A stretch of DNA of 64,000 bases from Saksenaea vasiformis B4078 (GCA_000697055.1 JNDT01001955.1:1-64000); one strand, 5' to 3'; counted from the first letter of the stretch, positions 24,801 to 37,605 are shown. The notes: generated by a model from the sequence alone, not told the origin. Translations and numbers: made by a program.

Positions 24801-26422
24801 TGGGAAGAAGCACAAACCAAAAAAAGCATTGGCGGATGGGGAGAAACGCCAGCCAAAGAAAGTAATGATGGATGGGGAGAGACTGTGGTTGCAGAAAGTA
24901 TTGGCGGATGGGGAGAACCAGTCAAGCCACAAGCCGATGGATGGAGCAGTACCCAAAAGGTGGTGGATAGCGAGAAAACAACTAATAATTGGGGAGAGTC
25001 AAAGGCAAAAACAGTCGATGGATGGGGCAATGAGCGAGAGAAGCCACGATCCCGCGAGAGATCTTCAGAAGTGGACAACTGGAGACAGCGTGAGTCGGTG
25101 GAGACAGTCGAGCAAACGACATCCAAGCGACAGGCGAAGCTCAAGTCAGATGCAAATAACTGGCGACAGAGCTCCATCCCAAAACAAGAACAAGGGTGGG
25201 GACAAGAGCCTACTGCTGTCAAACAAGAGCAAGGTTGGGGATCGTCAAAGAAACCACAGCAGCGATCAGATACCGTTAACTGGCGACAACCTGCTTCATC
25301 GAAAACAGAGAAGGTCCAATCAACCGATGGTTGGAGCTCTTCTGTTTCTTCTAGCAAGGACAATGGCTGGGGTAACGGGAACAATGACATTGGTGGATGG
25401 GGGCCAGAGATACCCGTTGTTGATGATGCGAGTGGCTGGGATCAGAAACCAACGAAAGAGATTCGCGAAGAAAGGAATCAACAAGCGGTTGGGATGAACG
25501 GCTGGGAAAAAGCAGGCTCTCCAGATAACAGTTCGGTGAGCCCCGCACCCGCGCAGAATGAACAACAGCGGTGGAACAGCCAAGGTCACAATGGTTTTGA
25601 GGCACAAACAAAGCCATCGTCGTGGGAGCCATCCCCCCAGCCACCCCTGCCACAACCTAGCGTCCCTACTGCTGAAACAGAGGTGGTCAACTTTTCGCTT
25701 AAAGGTCTTTTGAACACATCGACGGCGACAACGCAGCAGCCACCAGGTTTGACGAAGGACACGATGAATCATCTTACGCCTGCTGGTTTGAATAATCCCG
25801 CATTGATGCCGCCGGTGTTACCACAGCCTGAGCTACCTGCTGCTGATAAAATTCGTGAGATGAGCCAGGAAAATTTGGTAATGCTTGTGCAACATCTTCA
25901 GCGTGATAATGCACAGTTGATGCAAACCATCATGTCGACGCAGCAAGAAATGACGATGATGACTGGGAGATACTCGGAGCTTATGACATTGAGCCGTGAA
26001 CGTGAAGCACAGACATTGCAGTTGTTTGAAGCACGTAAACAGACGGAATTGGAGGAGGCTCGGCGTTATATCTTGTCATTGGAAGCGAGAATTAACACCT
26101 TGGAGAATCAGCTGAAATCGACGGGTAAACCTGGGGGTGGCATCACGGCTGGTTTCGGCAATCAGGATTTGTTTGCAGGCTATCGCGAAGAAATGCAATC
26201 GAATCATCACCGTGGCAAACGTATGTGGAAAAAGCAGGTCGTAGTACGATGTGGAAACTGTGGTGGATCAGGCCACACGAGTGCTGATTGTCAGGTAAGC
26301 TGCAGAAATGGCCCCCTGTTATACGGGATTGTGTTACTGATGGCCCTTTGCGTATCTAGGATGCGTGCAGATATTGCGGAAGTGTCGATCACTTGTCCGA
26401 AGCGTGCGAACAAGCCAATTAG
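21834..26422 (+). CDS. large Trp-Gly repeat protein with two CCHC zinc knuckles
   Basis: Uncharacterised; 1490 residues in three exons (21834-23645, 23697-26294, 26360-26422). Residues 1-600 are an all-helical region that starts [20 protein letters not shown] and includes a CYFCREW cysteine pair, then a Lys-rich patch. Next come Ala/Pro/Lys-rich low complexity and a Pro-Ala tract. Nt 24370-25630 hold 23 tryptophans in a disordered setting, most as GW or WG (for example [21 protein letters not shown]). After that come a coiled coil (nt about 25845-26130) and two CX2CX4HX4C knuckles, [14 protein letters not shown] and [14 protein letters not shown]; the second knuckle exists only after splicing the last 63-nt exon. 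GW/WG repeats are the known ligand of Argonaute PIWI domains, and zinc knuckles bind RNA, so an RNA-silencing or mRNA-granule role is plausible but unproven. An upstream in-frame ATG at 21678 would add a Lys/Phe-rich leader and was not preferred. Confidence 0.85.
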
Positions 26423-26627
26423 AGGCTCTTTACCAAAAACAAACAAACAAACAAACAAACAAAAACCTTTTAACTGTAAAATAATGCATGAACATGTACA
26501 ATAACGGAGTTCTTTTGTGTATCGTGGATTTTATTCTTTATTTCTTTTGGTACAGGATGCCTTGTTATTTGGAAATGAGAGAAGCGGTAATAGTAATAAA
26601 AAAATGATGATGCATCAATGCCGTTTT

Positions 26628-29243
26628 TTAAGTCCAGAGTCGCAATGTTCCATCAGCACCGGACGAGAAGATCCATGGCTGTGTGGGATGGAATTCAATA
26701 TTGAGCACACCTAATCCGTCTTTGGTGTCATGTCCTCGTAAGATCTTGACAGGGACAATCAAAGGATTCTGCAGCAGGTCATTGTAGACCATACCATAGA
26801 AGATCTGAATCGTGCCATCGTCAGATGCAGAGGCAAACAACGGGTACCGTCGGTGATAGGCTACTTGGCGGACAGCCTTGGTATGATACCTCAAGGATTT
26901 GTAGGGTCGTGTACTCAAGTCCATATCAAACCAGCACACCTTCTTGTCGTAACTACTGATAATGACGTTGTCACCACCTGGATGGACGTCAATACTAGAA
27001 ACCCATTTGACACTGGTTTGCAATGTCTTGAGCAGTTCTTGACGCATCAGATCATACACGCGCACATAAATTTGTGTCTATGAAAGAATGCGCCTGAGCA
27101 TAAACGTAAAAAAACTTAACAGTACAACTTACTGCAACAAAGAAGATAGGCTTGATGGGATGGAAAGCGACCTTCTGAACCAATCCTTTAAGTCGTCTAA
27201 ACGGTGTCTGCGTCTGGTGCTTGGTTGTTTGATGGATAAGAACAGCGAGGTTCTTTGCATCGGGTGCAACAGTAGCAAAGTAATCACCCTTGCGATGCCA
27301 GGTAATCTGCTTGACCACCTGGCTGTGATTCAGGCGTACTTTGAAACCGTACTTCTCCTCCTCTTCTTCAGATGGCTTTGTCCATGCCACAGGTGGTGCT
27401 TTATCGCCTTCGTTCGCCGAAGTGGCAAATCCGCTCTTCACATACTGATCTGCAACCATAGCCTGTTCGGCAGAACATAACTTGGGTGGTACAACCAACA
27501 AGACTTCACCGTGACCCACTGAGACAGCAAACAACCACATTGCCGGGTTCGGGTTCCATGCGATTGCATGAATCACCTCGTCAAACTTCCACATCATCAA
27601 GCATCGGCCTGTGGTCACCTCCCACAGACGGCATGTACGATCATCGGAACCGGAAATAGCATAAAGACCACTGGGGTGCACCGAGAGACACCGGATGCGT
27701 GCTGTATGGCCTTCATAAGCCATGGATTGATGTGTAGGGAATGGTTGCAGGTCCTTCGGGCTTGGCAATTTGGGAACCAATGATTCAGGATCAATGTTCA
27801 ACTATAATAACATTTACCATAAGCTTCCCTTTTTTTGGCCTTCTTTAATCAAATGTACTTACCCTGTTCTTGCGCACACGAGGTGCCAAATAAAGATCCA
27901 GACATCGCTGGAATCGTTCTTGGATGAATCGATCATAAGCAGGAACGTGTCGTAGACTGGCGAATTTCTTTGGTAGATAGTTCTTGGGTCGGTCTTCTGG
28001 GTCCATCTCATTCCATTCCTTTATTTCATCTTCATCGGGGAGGTATTCTTCAGGTGGGTTGTAACTTTCGTCATGCTCTGGCAGCTTCATCTTTGGTGCA
28101 GCAACATGCATCACATGGTCTTCCCGAGGTTTATCGTCATCACCCCACAGGTTGTAGAAGCGTGGCTTCTCGTCCTTGGGCTTGCGAGGCACAATACGGC
28201 CTTCACGAATAGCACGCACAATTTTCATAATCTAAAACCCGTCATTCAGTAACGTCCTTCTAACTATTGTGATAATGCTTTACCTTCTTGGCTTCCCATT
28301 TCGATGGCACGAATCGTCGCTTGGGTTCAGGACGAGCAGACAAGGGCATGACCTCAGTCTTGCTGGTAAACCATTCTGTGGTAGGCTCATAGGGATTATA
28401 GTCTGCATCTGGAATATCACCCTCCTGGAGGCGACGGATGATATCCAACTCGTCATCCTTAAGCACCACATCTTTGCCTTCCTTCTCATTTCGCACAGAC
28501 TTCCAAGAATCTGGATCTTCCATGGTTGCCAAAAATTTGTCGAGTTCGTCTGCCGTTGCAGGCTTCAAGATCTTCTTGCCATCAATGTCGTAGCCAATAT
28601 GAGGTAGATCATCGTACCACTCCATAGGAATATTTCCCACCGTATTCTCTTCCTACATTGAAAGGAGCACATGTTAGTGACCTCTTTCCTTCTTCGTCGC
28701 TTCTTTACCTCTTCTACCGAGGAATCACTCTCGTAATTGGCTTCAATTTCAGGCAATCTGCCATTGGGTCTATAGATTGTGATCTATCGTCAGTCTCATC
28801 CGATTAAACGCAGCTGCTGTTCGTTTTACGTACGTTTGAGATTGTCGCAGCTTTTGATTTTCTTCCTCTTCAAGGTCAGCTTCATCTAAGCTATCACCTT
28901 CCATATAGTCGTCCTCGTCCTCTTCAAGTGCCTCGGCTTCCTCCGCTTCTCCCTCTTCTTCTTCGTCATCGCTCAAGCTGATCTCGGGGAATGCTTCAAC
29001 TTCACTGTCAGACGCGTCCTCATCGATCTGATCTTCTTCTTCGTCAGACGATCCCATATCGAGAGTAACTCCTTCAAGATTTCCAATATCACTCTCGTCC
29101 TCCTCCTCTTCTTCCTCTGGCTCGACTTCCTTGCGTTTGCGCGACAAAGGCTCCGTTCGCTTCACAGCAGCCTGAGGTTTTCGGAACTGTCGTCGTGGTT
29201 GTGGTGCTGTCTTTTTTGCAGCACGGTGCTTGGAATCGCTCAT
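26628..29243 (-). CDS. ERB1: ribosome biogenesis protein ERB1/BOP1
   Basis: Nucleolar WD40 scaffold of the PeBoW complex (with Nop7/PES1 and Ytm1/WDR12), needed for 27S pre-rRNA processing and 60S subunit assembly. Six exons on minus (29243-28834, 28769-28709, 28652-28284, 28231-27863, 27801-27133, 27077-26628) give 775 residues, close to yeast Erb1. The N-terminus is basic, then very rich in Glu/Asp. The BOP1 N-terminal domain follows, with [19 protein letters not shown] and [19 protein letters not shown]. The WD40 propeller starts at about residue 430 with [20 protein letters not shown] and ends [13 protein letters not shown] just before the stop. It converges on the Trp-Gly protein gene with about 205 bp between the stops. 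Confidence 0.96.
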
Positions 29244-29997
29244 TGTATACAAGTTCTGGTTTCGGCAAAGAGCAAAGCGAAGTAGTATAGGGAGCAGGGA
29301 CAAAGAAAAATATGGTAACAAATCGTGGCTTTTACACAGTCACGAAATCAAAGGAGCCCCCGAATCATGGCCTCCAGTGACAGTCTCTTGTGCGATGACG
29401 GGTTACTACCTATTGAACAACTTGTTAAGCTATATTCTACATGAATTCTGCCTCTGTTAACATCCAAGGTCTTATTAAGGAAGAGTTGAATATGAACAGT
29501 TCATGTGCCTGGTTTAAACCGGACATTTTTTACTTGCATGAACTTAATCCCTCAGAGCCGTGCCTTACACAACCGAAACTGAGCTAACCTTATTTTATCT
29601 AGGTTATCCGTTCCTCATGTCTAAACCTAAAAATTTGGTACGGATCCGAAGAGCATAAAAATCTTCCATGATTAGTATTCCTGACGTATAATATGGCACG
29701 CAAAACGATTTTACTGAATTTGTCCGCCACACTGGCGTTTTCTCGTATCTTTCTGACATGTTTAAGGAATGTAGATTTGCGCGGACTCAACTGTGATTGA
29801 GCGTTCTCAATCTAAATGAAAATGAGCGTCTGATTGGAGCCTTTGTGTTCACGGTAAACTGACGTAGAATTGTACGCATGATGAAGTTATTTTATTTTCA
29901 GATGCATCGTATGCACATTCTAGTCCATAGGAAATTATAAAACAGTTGCGTTTCTTCTTTATGTACACAGTAAGAGGGAGAGAGAATCAAATAACAG
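29244..29997. other. ERB1 promoter region
   Basis: Lies between the ERB1 start and the SKN7 stop, both minus strand. AT-moderate, without a supported reading frame. Confidence 0.55.
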
Positions 29998-32507
29998 TTA
30001 TTCGTCAGAAGCGTTGGTTTTTTGGCGCTTATTGGCGCGATCATCGTCAAAAGATATATCTGTTACGGTGGCCTCTGGTGCAGCCCACATAAATTTCCCA
30101 TCGTTCGAAGGGATAATCGCTGGAGCTACACCTGTGGCTGCAAGGGATCGTTGCTGCTGTTGCGGCCAGAACGTGACGTTGGTAACATCACCTGCTGTTG
30201 CAGCGGTATAAGGGCTTTCCATGTTCGTGGTAATGGTGTTCATCGTCACTGAAAATGGGTAAGATGGATATGGAAATGGGGCTGTGGCAGACGATGCCGT
30301 GACACTCGGAGTAGTTGGATACGATGTCGTTGACGGTGTCGTGTGGCTACTTTCTGCCATATCCGATGATGGTGAGGCACTGGGGAGCAGACCAAAGTTT
30401 CCGAGGCTACGGTGGACCACACTGTTTTGATCAGAGCCTTGAACACGTTGGATGGCTTTCAGGTGAGCACAGTACTTTTCCAGCATACTGTACAATGTTC
30501 GCTTTGAGAATGGCTTGGGCAGGATGTCTGTCATGCCACTGCCGATATACTGCATAATATCACTGTCGGTAAAATTGGACGTCATAGAAATAATAGGTGT
30601 CAAGGCATCGTATTGTCGAATATTTCGTGTAGCAGAAATACCATCCAAATTGGGCATAACAATATCCTACAAAAAAAATGTCAAATAACAGTGTCAAGTC
30701 TGTTGTCTGTAACGTACCATCAGGATCAAGTCGTATTTTTCCAGTCCCATTTTGCGGATGGCTTCTACACCATCTTTGGCAAGATCAATTCGACAGCCAA
30801 TCAACTGTAATAGTTTTCCACTCAAATCGCGATAAACAGAGTCATCGTCCACAAGTAAAACACGAGGGGGAACTGTCCAGCTGAGGGCGCTCGACTTTCG
30901 TTTCATGCCAACAAGGGCATCAGGCGCTCGCTGCTCCACGTTTGCACTCAGTTGGGATGATCCAGGCGCCATCGTAAGCTCTATCGCCGGTTTATTGTCA
31001 CGGAGAGATACGTTGGGTGATACGCGACCAAGGGTAACAAACGTGAGTCCATCAGCTGTTTTTAGTGGGGACCCAATCAGACTGCCTGCATTCATGGTTG
31101 CTGCTGCTGCTGCCGCCGTTGCAGTATCTGGATCATTCATCGATGCAGAGAGGGACGGTACGGTTGACTGCTCGGATGGCTGTAATCGAAGCTTCTGTTG
31201 ATTATTGTTATTGTTCGTAGCGTTGTTCCCAGAGAAAAGCACTTGCTCATTTGGTTCATCTTTTACTGTCGTCTCTGGCGAGTTGCTGTTCGACTGAGAC
31301 CAATCTGGCTGCGTGTTCTGCAGCTGCTTTGTAATTGAACTGAGATGTTCAGAATTTGCACGTGCTATCTCAGTGTAGGCATCTAAAAGCTTTTGAGCCT
31401 GTGTTGTTGAATCCATCGATAGACCCTGTGCAGCGAGTTCGGGTGTTGTCGCAGACATTAACTGCAATTGATTGATATCTATCGTATCTCAACGTTTAGT
31501 TTATGACAAACTGAGGCCCTTTTTCTTATTTATTTTATTTTTACCTTTCTCTCGTTGCACTGCCATCTTGAGAAAGTCTTGAATAAGTGTATCTTTTGCA
31601 ACCATGCTTTTATTCAGATTGCAAAGTTCTGTCAAGACCATGCCGTCTGCTTGACGCATTTTCCTCATTTTTGTTTCCATCTCAGCCCTCGACTTCTGTA
31701 ATTGGTCAATTTGTGCTCCAAGCTTGGCAATTGTTTGTCGGATTTCTTCCATGGAACAGTCATCGTGGTTAGGTTGTTGGTTTGCCTCCGAATGAGTGGC
31801 ATTGTTTGATGATTCCAGCTCAGGCGCTATCGCTTCGTCTTTCTTTGGTTTGCCAGGTGTTTTCCGTCGGATATCTTCCAACAGATCTTTTCGGTCTCTC
31901 ATAAACTTTGGATGAACAAATTCCCACGCCTAATTGAACAACGGCATAAGATCACACCAACTCAATCGTTTCACTTTCACACTTACTTGATCGCCATAGG
32001 TTTTGTGTCCATCGTCTGCATTTCGTACTTTGTGAAAATCGTATTTGTTTAACTGACGTACAAAACTGGCAAAATTGCAGTGTTTGAAGTGTTTCGGTAG
32101 AATGGTTTTTGAAAATTCGTTTGTATCCTTGACGATAAATGTCTTTCCAGTAGGACCCCAACAAAAGGTGTTTCGAAAAGCTTTGTTTTCTAGCATCCTA
32201 AATAACCCAATGATTTTTTAGCTTCGTCGATCAAGTTTGTCAGGTGACGATCGGCTTCGGTTCTGAAACTACCACTGCAGCCACTCCCTGACACAACACC
32301 CGGGTGAAACCGCAACAATAGGACGTACCGAAAAAGTTTTTGAATGAATTCAGGAACTGATCCAGCTCCTTCACCATTTTTTGTGTTTGCTTTGGTAACC
32401 GATTTCTTGTTACTGGTAGAGGGTAACTTTGTGTTGGCATCCGTGGTATCATGCTTTACATTCCAAGTTGAAGGTGGTGAATAGCCTTTCATGTTATGTT
32501 GGTCCAT
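29998..32507 (-). CDS. SKN7: SKN7/Prr1-type response-regulator transcription factor
   Basis: Nuclear end point of fungal two-component phosphorelay, controlling oxidative, osmotic and wall-stress genes. Five exons on minus (32507-32329, 32197-31987, 31929-31545, 31478-30718, 30666-29998) give 734 residues. The HSF-type DNA-binding domain (about residues 47-140) reads EFIQKLFRMLENKAF, then FVRQLNKYDFHKVRN. A coiled coil follows (IRQTIAKLGAQIDQLQK). The receiver domain near residues 490-610 starts VLLVDDDSVYRDL and has the acidic pair. The phospho-acceptor Asp is in LILMDIVMPNLDG, exactly at the exon 4/5 junction; the Thr/Ser site is in SMTSNF and the Lys in LPKPF. All receiver key residues are present, so it should be phosphorylatable. 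It is longer than yeast Skn7 (622) because of Ser/Thr-rich tails. Confidence 0.95.
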
Positions 32508-35219
32508 ATATAGCGGTAATAAAGACAAAATACTAATGAGGTAATATTGGTGATAAAAAGATGGAAGATGAAAGGGGGTCGCTAAGAACAACGTCAAACG
32601 AAAGAAAAAAGAAAGAGAAGAAGGTTTCGTCGGACACGATATGGTTGATTGTCTGTCCGAGAGAAAATAAGTCACTTGGTTGCCGTGCGGCAAGCGCCCG
32701 GTCCATCTCTCTGAACTCCGATCATCTCATTACAGGTATCAGAGGTTTTGCCGTTGCGGTGGTTACAAAGAAAATTTGGGAAACCAGGCAAAAAAAAATA
32801 TCGATAAAAAGTAGTACAATAGAGCGAGGCAAATAAGCACATCAAGTTGGGAAGAGAATATACACAAAGAGATGCATGTGTAAATCTTGTTCAACAGTGA
32901 TCGATCCACGGTAAAAAGGAAGTACCAAATATCCCTCTCTCGCTGGCTGGATTATATTGTTCAACAATTCCGAGTTCGAGCTGTTATCTGTCCAGAAACT
33001 GTTAAAGATCGTCTTAACCTCAAGTGGAAATAATGTACGGTGAACGCTGGCCTCACGTATCGCCAAGAGAAAGAGAGACAGAATTAATACATGAGAGCGT
33101 CCTGTTGGAACGGACATTGATAGAAGATGAGCGAAAAATTGAAGTCTACCTAAAGCGGCGACAATGTCACGGTGTACAGAAAGACCTCTAGAAAATGAAG
33201 CGTACTGTACGGTTTCTGGTTCCACAGGAGGATTTGTTGAAGCGTTACGGAAGGATCTGGACCAGCGCATTTACGATTAGCGATAGTAAGAGGGCAGAGG
33301 CCAGACGATTTATCTCCTTTGTAATGCGATGATGCTTTAAGGTGTCTACAGGGAGCTGCTGGCCATCGACTTGGGTCGATCATTTAACTACTGCTTCTTG
33401 ATTGGCAAAATAGGTCAGAATAGCTCGCATGCGTGTTGAGTTATACACATGGGAGATTCGGGTGCGAATATGCGAGATTCCACTCTGTATTCTTATTTAT
33501 TCGCTCTGACATTCTTCACTTTTATACAGCGAACTACGATACTCTTTCCTGTGCTTTCTTTGGCAACTTTGCATTGTCACTAGGATGGGTCAGTTTTGGG
33601 TCTTTTTTGCTGAAGCGTCGATTCAATGCTAATCCAGCAAAGCTGTATTAAAAGTGAGAACATTGTTAACTTTTGTTCTTAAACTTGCTTTCATTCGAAA
33701 AGTATCGATAGAGTGACGAACGGCATAAGTAAGCATAACCTGGAGACCCTTACCTTTTCCTTCATTAGATAATTCTATACGACCTCCTGGTTCTTTTCAC
33801 AAGATAAACATTCTTAACTGATTAACGCAGATTGAGCATTAGGATTGAGGTTGTAGAAGAAAGAACGCATCGGAAGTATGGACATGAAGGACACAGGGTA
33901 CAAAATCCTATCTTTGTCCTATTCCCGATCCTTGTCATCCTCCCTGCAATTGAATAAAGCTTGGAAACTATTCACCTTAACTTGAAAGGATAAAAGACAC
34001 GAAAGTAGTGCGTGCCATCAACCCCTGCGAGTGTTGCCCTTTCAATGTACCGGCGCAGTAACATATGTCCTGACCGGTACAACTTACTTAACGTCGCAGC
34101 TTGATAAACGCCACTTAGGTACCTGAGTTCTGCGAGTTACAATCGCTACAGGCAATGCGCCTTAAAGCAAAATGCGTATGCATATTTGAGGATGATAGCG
34201 ATATTGATGTTGTGTGCCAAGTATCCTGCCTCCATTCTATCATCAATGCTGTGCCAAGCCTATTCCCCAATATTTTGACAACTCCGATTGAGATCACCAC
34301 CGCTATCGTGGAAGATCGGTCGTTCTAATTATAGACGCTGCATTTACCTAAATCCTCACCAGTCAAAACTAATTACTTTTCCAAATTGAAGAGCAGCCAA
34401 CTATCTCCACCCAGCTTGCATCATCTACCGGATTCGTCTGTCACACTGACACTTTCTCAAATCTATTTGACGCCTCTAATGAGAGTTGATTGGCACAGAC
34501 TCTTGACGTCGGTTGGTAAATCTTGATTCAAATGGTTCTGCGCCCCGGACTAGAGTAACTTTGCATCTACAAAAGCTACTTTGCGTGTAAGATGAGAAAC
34601 TTCTTGTTGGAGGTGTGATTTCCTTATACTCCTTCAGAAAAAATTGGGTATATTACAAATTTTAGCATATTTAGTGAGTTCTTCATATCTATCATCAGAA
34701 GAAGCGGCATATTTGCCGCGGACTTCCTTGACATGCAAATTTCGAGACCTTGACCTGTTCAGCAGCCTTTCTTACCTCATCCTTTATTCAAAATAAGATC
34801 TCAAGAGCTCCTTTATCTGTGAGTCTGTAATCCGTCGATAGTTGTTTTTTGTTTTCTGCGTTTCTTGATTCCTGATCTCTGGGGAGCTGCGCGCTTCACT
34901 TTGACGGGATCACTCTAACTCATATCCATACTCAGGATATCAATTGGGACATATACATTTGTCAACTAGTTACATCAATCTATCCGGATCTTTGTGCAAA
35001 AGGGCATAGTATCTCGAATAACTTAATTTTAAAGAAATTGAAAGCGCCTTTACAGCAACAGCACAAATTCCATGTTGTTCTAGCTTACGGAAACGTCGAT
35101 ATCATAATGAAAAATGGTTAAAAGTTCAAAAGGAACTACTTCCCATTGCAGAACTACATTTAGAGCCAGATACAACTCTCTTGTATGTACATAAACGATA
35201 ACATTTTATTTTAATTTTA
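32508..35219. other. 2.7-kb gap between SKN7 and SF3B4
   Basis: The first several hundred bases are the likely SKN7 promoter and leader. The rest is AT-rich, with only short frames lacking motifs or splice continuity on both strands. No RNA gene or transposon recognised. Confidence 0.5.
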
Positions 35220-36161
35220 TTATTGCCATGTTGGTGTTCCATAGGGCGGGTATCCTCCCATAGGTGGACGTGCATATCCACCGCCAGCAGCACCCATCAT
35301 CGGCGGTGGCGGTGGCGGAGGTGGTCGATAACCGTTTGCAGCCGGTGCGGCAGCATTGTAAGCAGGTGTCATCATTTGTTGTGCTGGATAAGCGGCAGGA
35401 TAAGTCGGAGCAGGCATCATGGGAGTACCACCAGTGGCAAACAAACGGTTTGGCATCTGTACATGCTTCCTTGCTTCGGCTGCCAACAAACGTTCGGCTG
35501 CTGATCCGTGTCGTTCGCCCTTGCCGTCCTTCTTGTACGCATACGAAACCGTGATTTGTTTGTTCATCAAATATTGCCCATTCATTGCATCAATCGCCGC
35601 ATCCGAGGATTCAAAGTTATCATAACTAACGAAACCAAAACCTCTAAAGTTGCCAGTCTCAGGATCGCGAGCGATATTAGGAGTCTGCACAATAAGACCG
35701 AACGCACTGAACGTATCGTATAACAATTTCTCGTCCACATCTGGATCCAAGTTCCCAATAAATAATGTTGCGCCCACATCCAAATTCTTTTTGTCCGATG
35801 TTGCCTATTTCATGGTGATGAGTCGACTACGAAACATCGATCAACGGCATTTACCTTGTTGACACGAATGGGTTTACCGAACAATCGTACTTGATTCATG
35901 ATCTTAATAGCATAATCGGCATCCTCCTCTGTCAAAAATTCACAGAAACCATAACCTTGGTGCGATTGAGTGACACGATCTTTTGGCAGATGTACATTGA
36001 CTACATGATACAGTTATTAGACGAACTCATAACGAAAAAATTTACTAACCGACAGGGCCAGCCTGAAGCATAAGCTCCCACACTAACGAATCTGTGCATC
36101 TCTCATCAAGATTGCCAACATAAACGGTTGCTTCTTGATTTCGTTCGATCTGTTGCGCCAT
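35220..36161 (-). CDS. SF3B4: splicing factor 3B subunit 4 (SAP49/Hsh49)
   Basis: U2 snRNP subunit that contacts RNA near the branch site and binds SF3B2. Three exons on minus (36161-36050, 36000-35855, 35804-35220) give 280 residues, between yeast Hsh49 (213) and human SF3B4 (424). RRM1 starts [20 protein letters not shown] and carries [20 protein letters not shown]2 starts [19 protein letters not shown] and carries [20 protein letters not shown]. The tail is Pro/Ala/Gly/Tyr-rich with a run of eight Pro, as in the family but shorter than the animal form. Its first donor is GTTAGT. With U2AF at 8124-10350, the window holds two branch-site recognition factors, probably by coincidence. Confidence 0.96.
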
Positions 36162-36643
36162 AGATTGTACAAGCTTAACTGCTTCCGCTGGGAAAGGGAA
36201 CTTGGACTCGGACAGTCATAAATGGTGTTCGATTTTTTCCACGTGATTTGTGAGCGCATATTTTTTAATTGGTACACGAACTACCGTAAAATCGGAATCA
36301 TTTTGCAAAAAGTGAGAGAAATGAACAAAAAATGAGGGAGAAGGGGGGGGGGAACAATATGTGGATCCGTATTATCTCCGGGACAACGGCATTAGGAGTC
36401 GGCTTACGCCCTTTGCCAAAAGAACACATCGAAGTAGCATGCAGCTGAGGCTGTGCATTTCAATCCACATTTCTTTGCGATAGTAGTAAGGTGGATGGAG
36501 TCTGGTATGTGAACGATTGTATCGTACTTTCGAATGTCCCATTGTGTGGAGTGGTTTAGTTTCAAGGTATTTTATCTGCTTTCAGACCGAGAGAACAATT
36601 CTCACGAACTCTGTGGTTAGCAATATCGCGTAAACACCATCTC

Positions 36644-36710
36644 AGGACACTCCATGCCAGGATACTCCGCTGTAGAACACTCCGTTACGGGATACTATAT
36701 GACACTCCTG
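36644..36710 (-). repeat. degenerate 15-bp minisatellite, four to five units
   Basis: Units AGGACACTCCATGCC, AGGATACTCCGCTGT, AGAACACTCCGTTAC, GGGATACTATATGAC and a partial ACTCCTGC. They are the reverse complement of the 15-bp units at 62174-62248. Confidence 0.75.
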
Positions 36711-36783
36711 CTATCGTTGTACTAAACTAAACTGTCTGTGGCAGTCACCGGTGCTTTTACTTCACCAACCGTAAAGATCTTGA

Positions 36784-36825
36784 GGGACCGGAACATCCCA
36801 TTGGAGAGCCCTTAGTAATTTCCCG
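36784..36825 (+). repeat. degenerate end of the dispersed GGAGTGTCCCG repeat
   Basis: CCCATTGGAGAGCCC followed by TTAGTAATTTCCCG aligns, with substitutions, to the right end of the element at 62552-62599 (CCCGTTGGAGTGTCCC, TAGCAATCCCC). Confidence 0.5.
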
Positions 36826-37299
36826 TAACAAGAGACAGTAAAGTACTGTGCCTCAAACTCTCTCGCACAACCGTTTCCCTTCCGCTCTATTCTTCAGAAT
36901 GACGGTCTACTCAACGTGAAATGAGTCTTGGAAGTGATGTGTTAAAGAGCGTTTGCAGTCTGTAAAAAGAGCTACATCTTTGGCACAGTGCAAACTTTTT
37001 ATAGCTAATGATGTCCTCCCAGTAATGTTTACCAGTCCTTTATGTGAACTGAAGTTGGAGATGGTTTCAACCTTCTTTTTTTACTAAATTGTCCTGTCTT
37101 GATAATTTTCATACCTGTCTTTCAACACTGATGTAGACGCTTTCGAAAGGTCGTCCTTGTGTGAAACATTGCAGCGTTAATGACTATCAATAATTAGTAC
37201 TTGCACGTCATTGCATTGTCAATTTTGCAAAGTTGTCAAAACATTGGATCTATCTTATTTCTTTTTTTTTTTTTTTATCATTGAATCCCTGTTCCAACC

Positions 37300-37605
37300 A
37301 TGTACGATTTCTGGCTACTCTCCATATTGTTGATATCTCTTGGCACACCTATATATGAACGCATACTATTTGTTTTATGGAAAAGAGCAATAGAAAAAAG
37401 TATTCAAGAGGAAGAGGAAGCAGAACGACTATTAAGTATGCGCATTACTAGCCGGACATTTGACATATCCTATTTACAGGAATCTGTTCTGACTGCGGGT
37501 ATCCCGGGCACAAGACGCAAAGGAACAAAATGGGGATTGCTTGAGGCACTCCAACGGATACTTCATTGCGCGGATTTTATGCAAAACCTTCTCAGTACCT
37601 CGTAA
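37300..37605 (+). CDS. small putative membrane-anchored protein, unknown
   Basis: 101 codons after a 16-bp T run (37261-37276). The start MYDFWLLSILLISLGTPIY forms one hydrophobic segment, which could be a signal anchor. It is followed by a basic and then acidic helix (KRAIEKSIQEEEEAERLL) and a basic C-terminal part. No family recognised and no intron inferred. The pyrimidine-rich leader and the amphipathic layout support a gene, but a chance frame of this length is possible. Confidence 0.35.
   Translation: MYDFWLLSILLISLGTPIYERILFVLWKRAIEKSIQEEEEAERLLSMRITSRTFDISYLQESVLTAGIPGTRRKGTKWGLLEALQRILHCADFMQNLLSTS

Larger units (their letters stand above)
36162..37299. other. gap upstream of SF3B4 with GGAGTGTCCCG-family relics
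   Basis: Contains a 10-bp G run at 36343-36352, a degenerate 15-bp minisatellite (36644-36710) and a repeat end at 36784-36825. No gene seen. Confidence 0.55.

Noticed and set aside
24656..25390. Long minus-strand frame opposite the Trp-Gly repeats
   Set aside because: Shadow of the repetitive plus-strand codons; it has no motif of its own, and the plus-strand gene continues across both sides with consistent splicing.
33360..33385. B-box-like GATCGACCC on minus
   Set aside because: No pairing T-stem, no anticodon arm.
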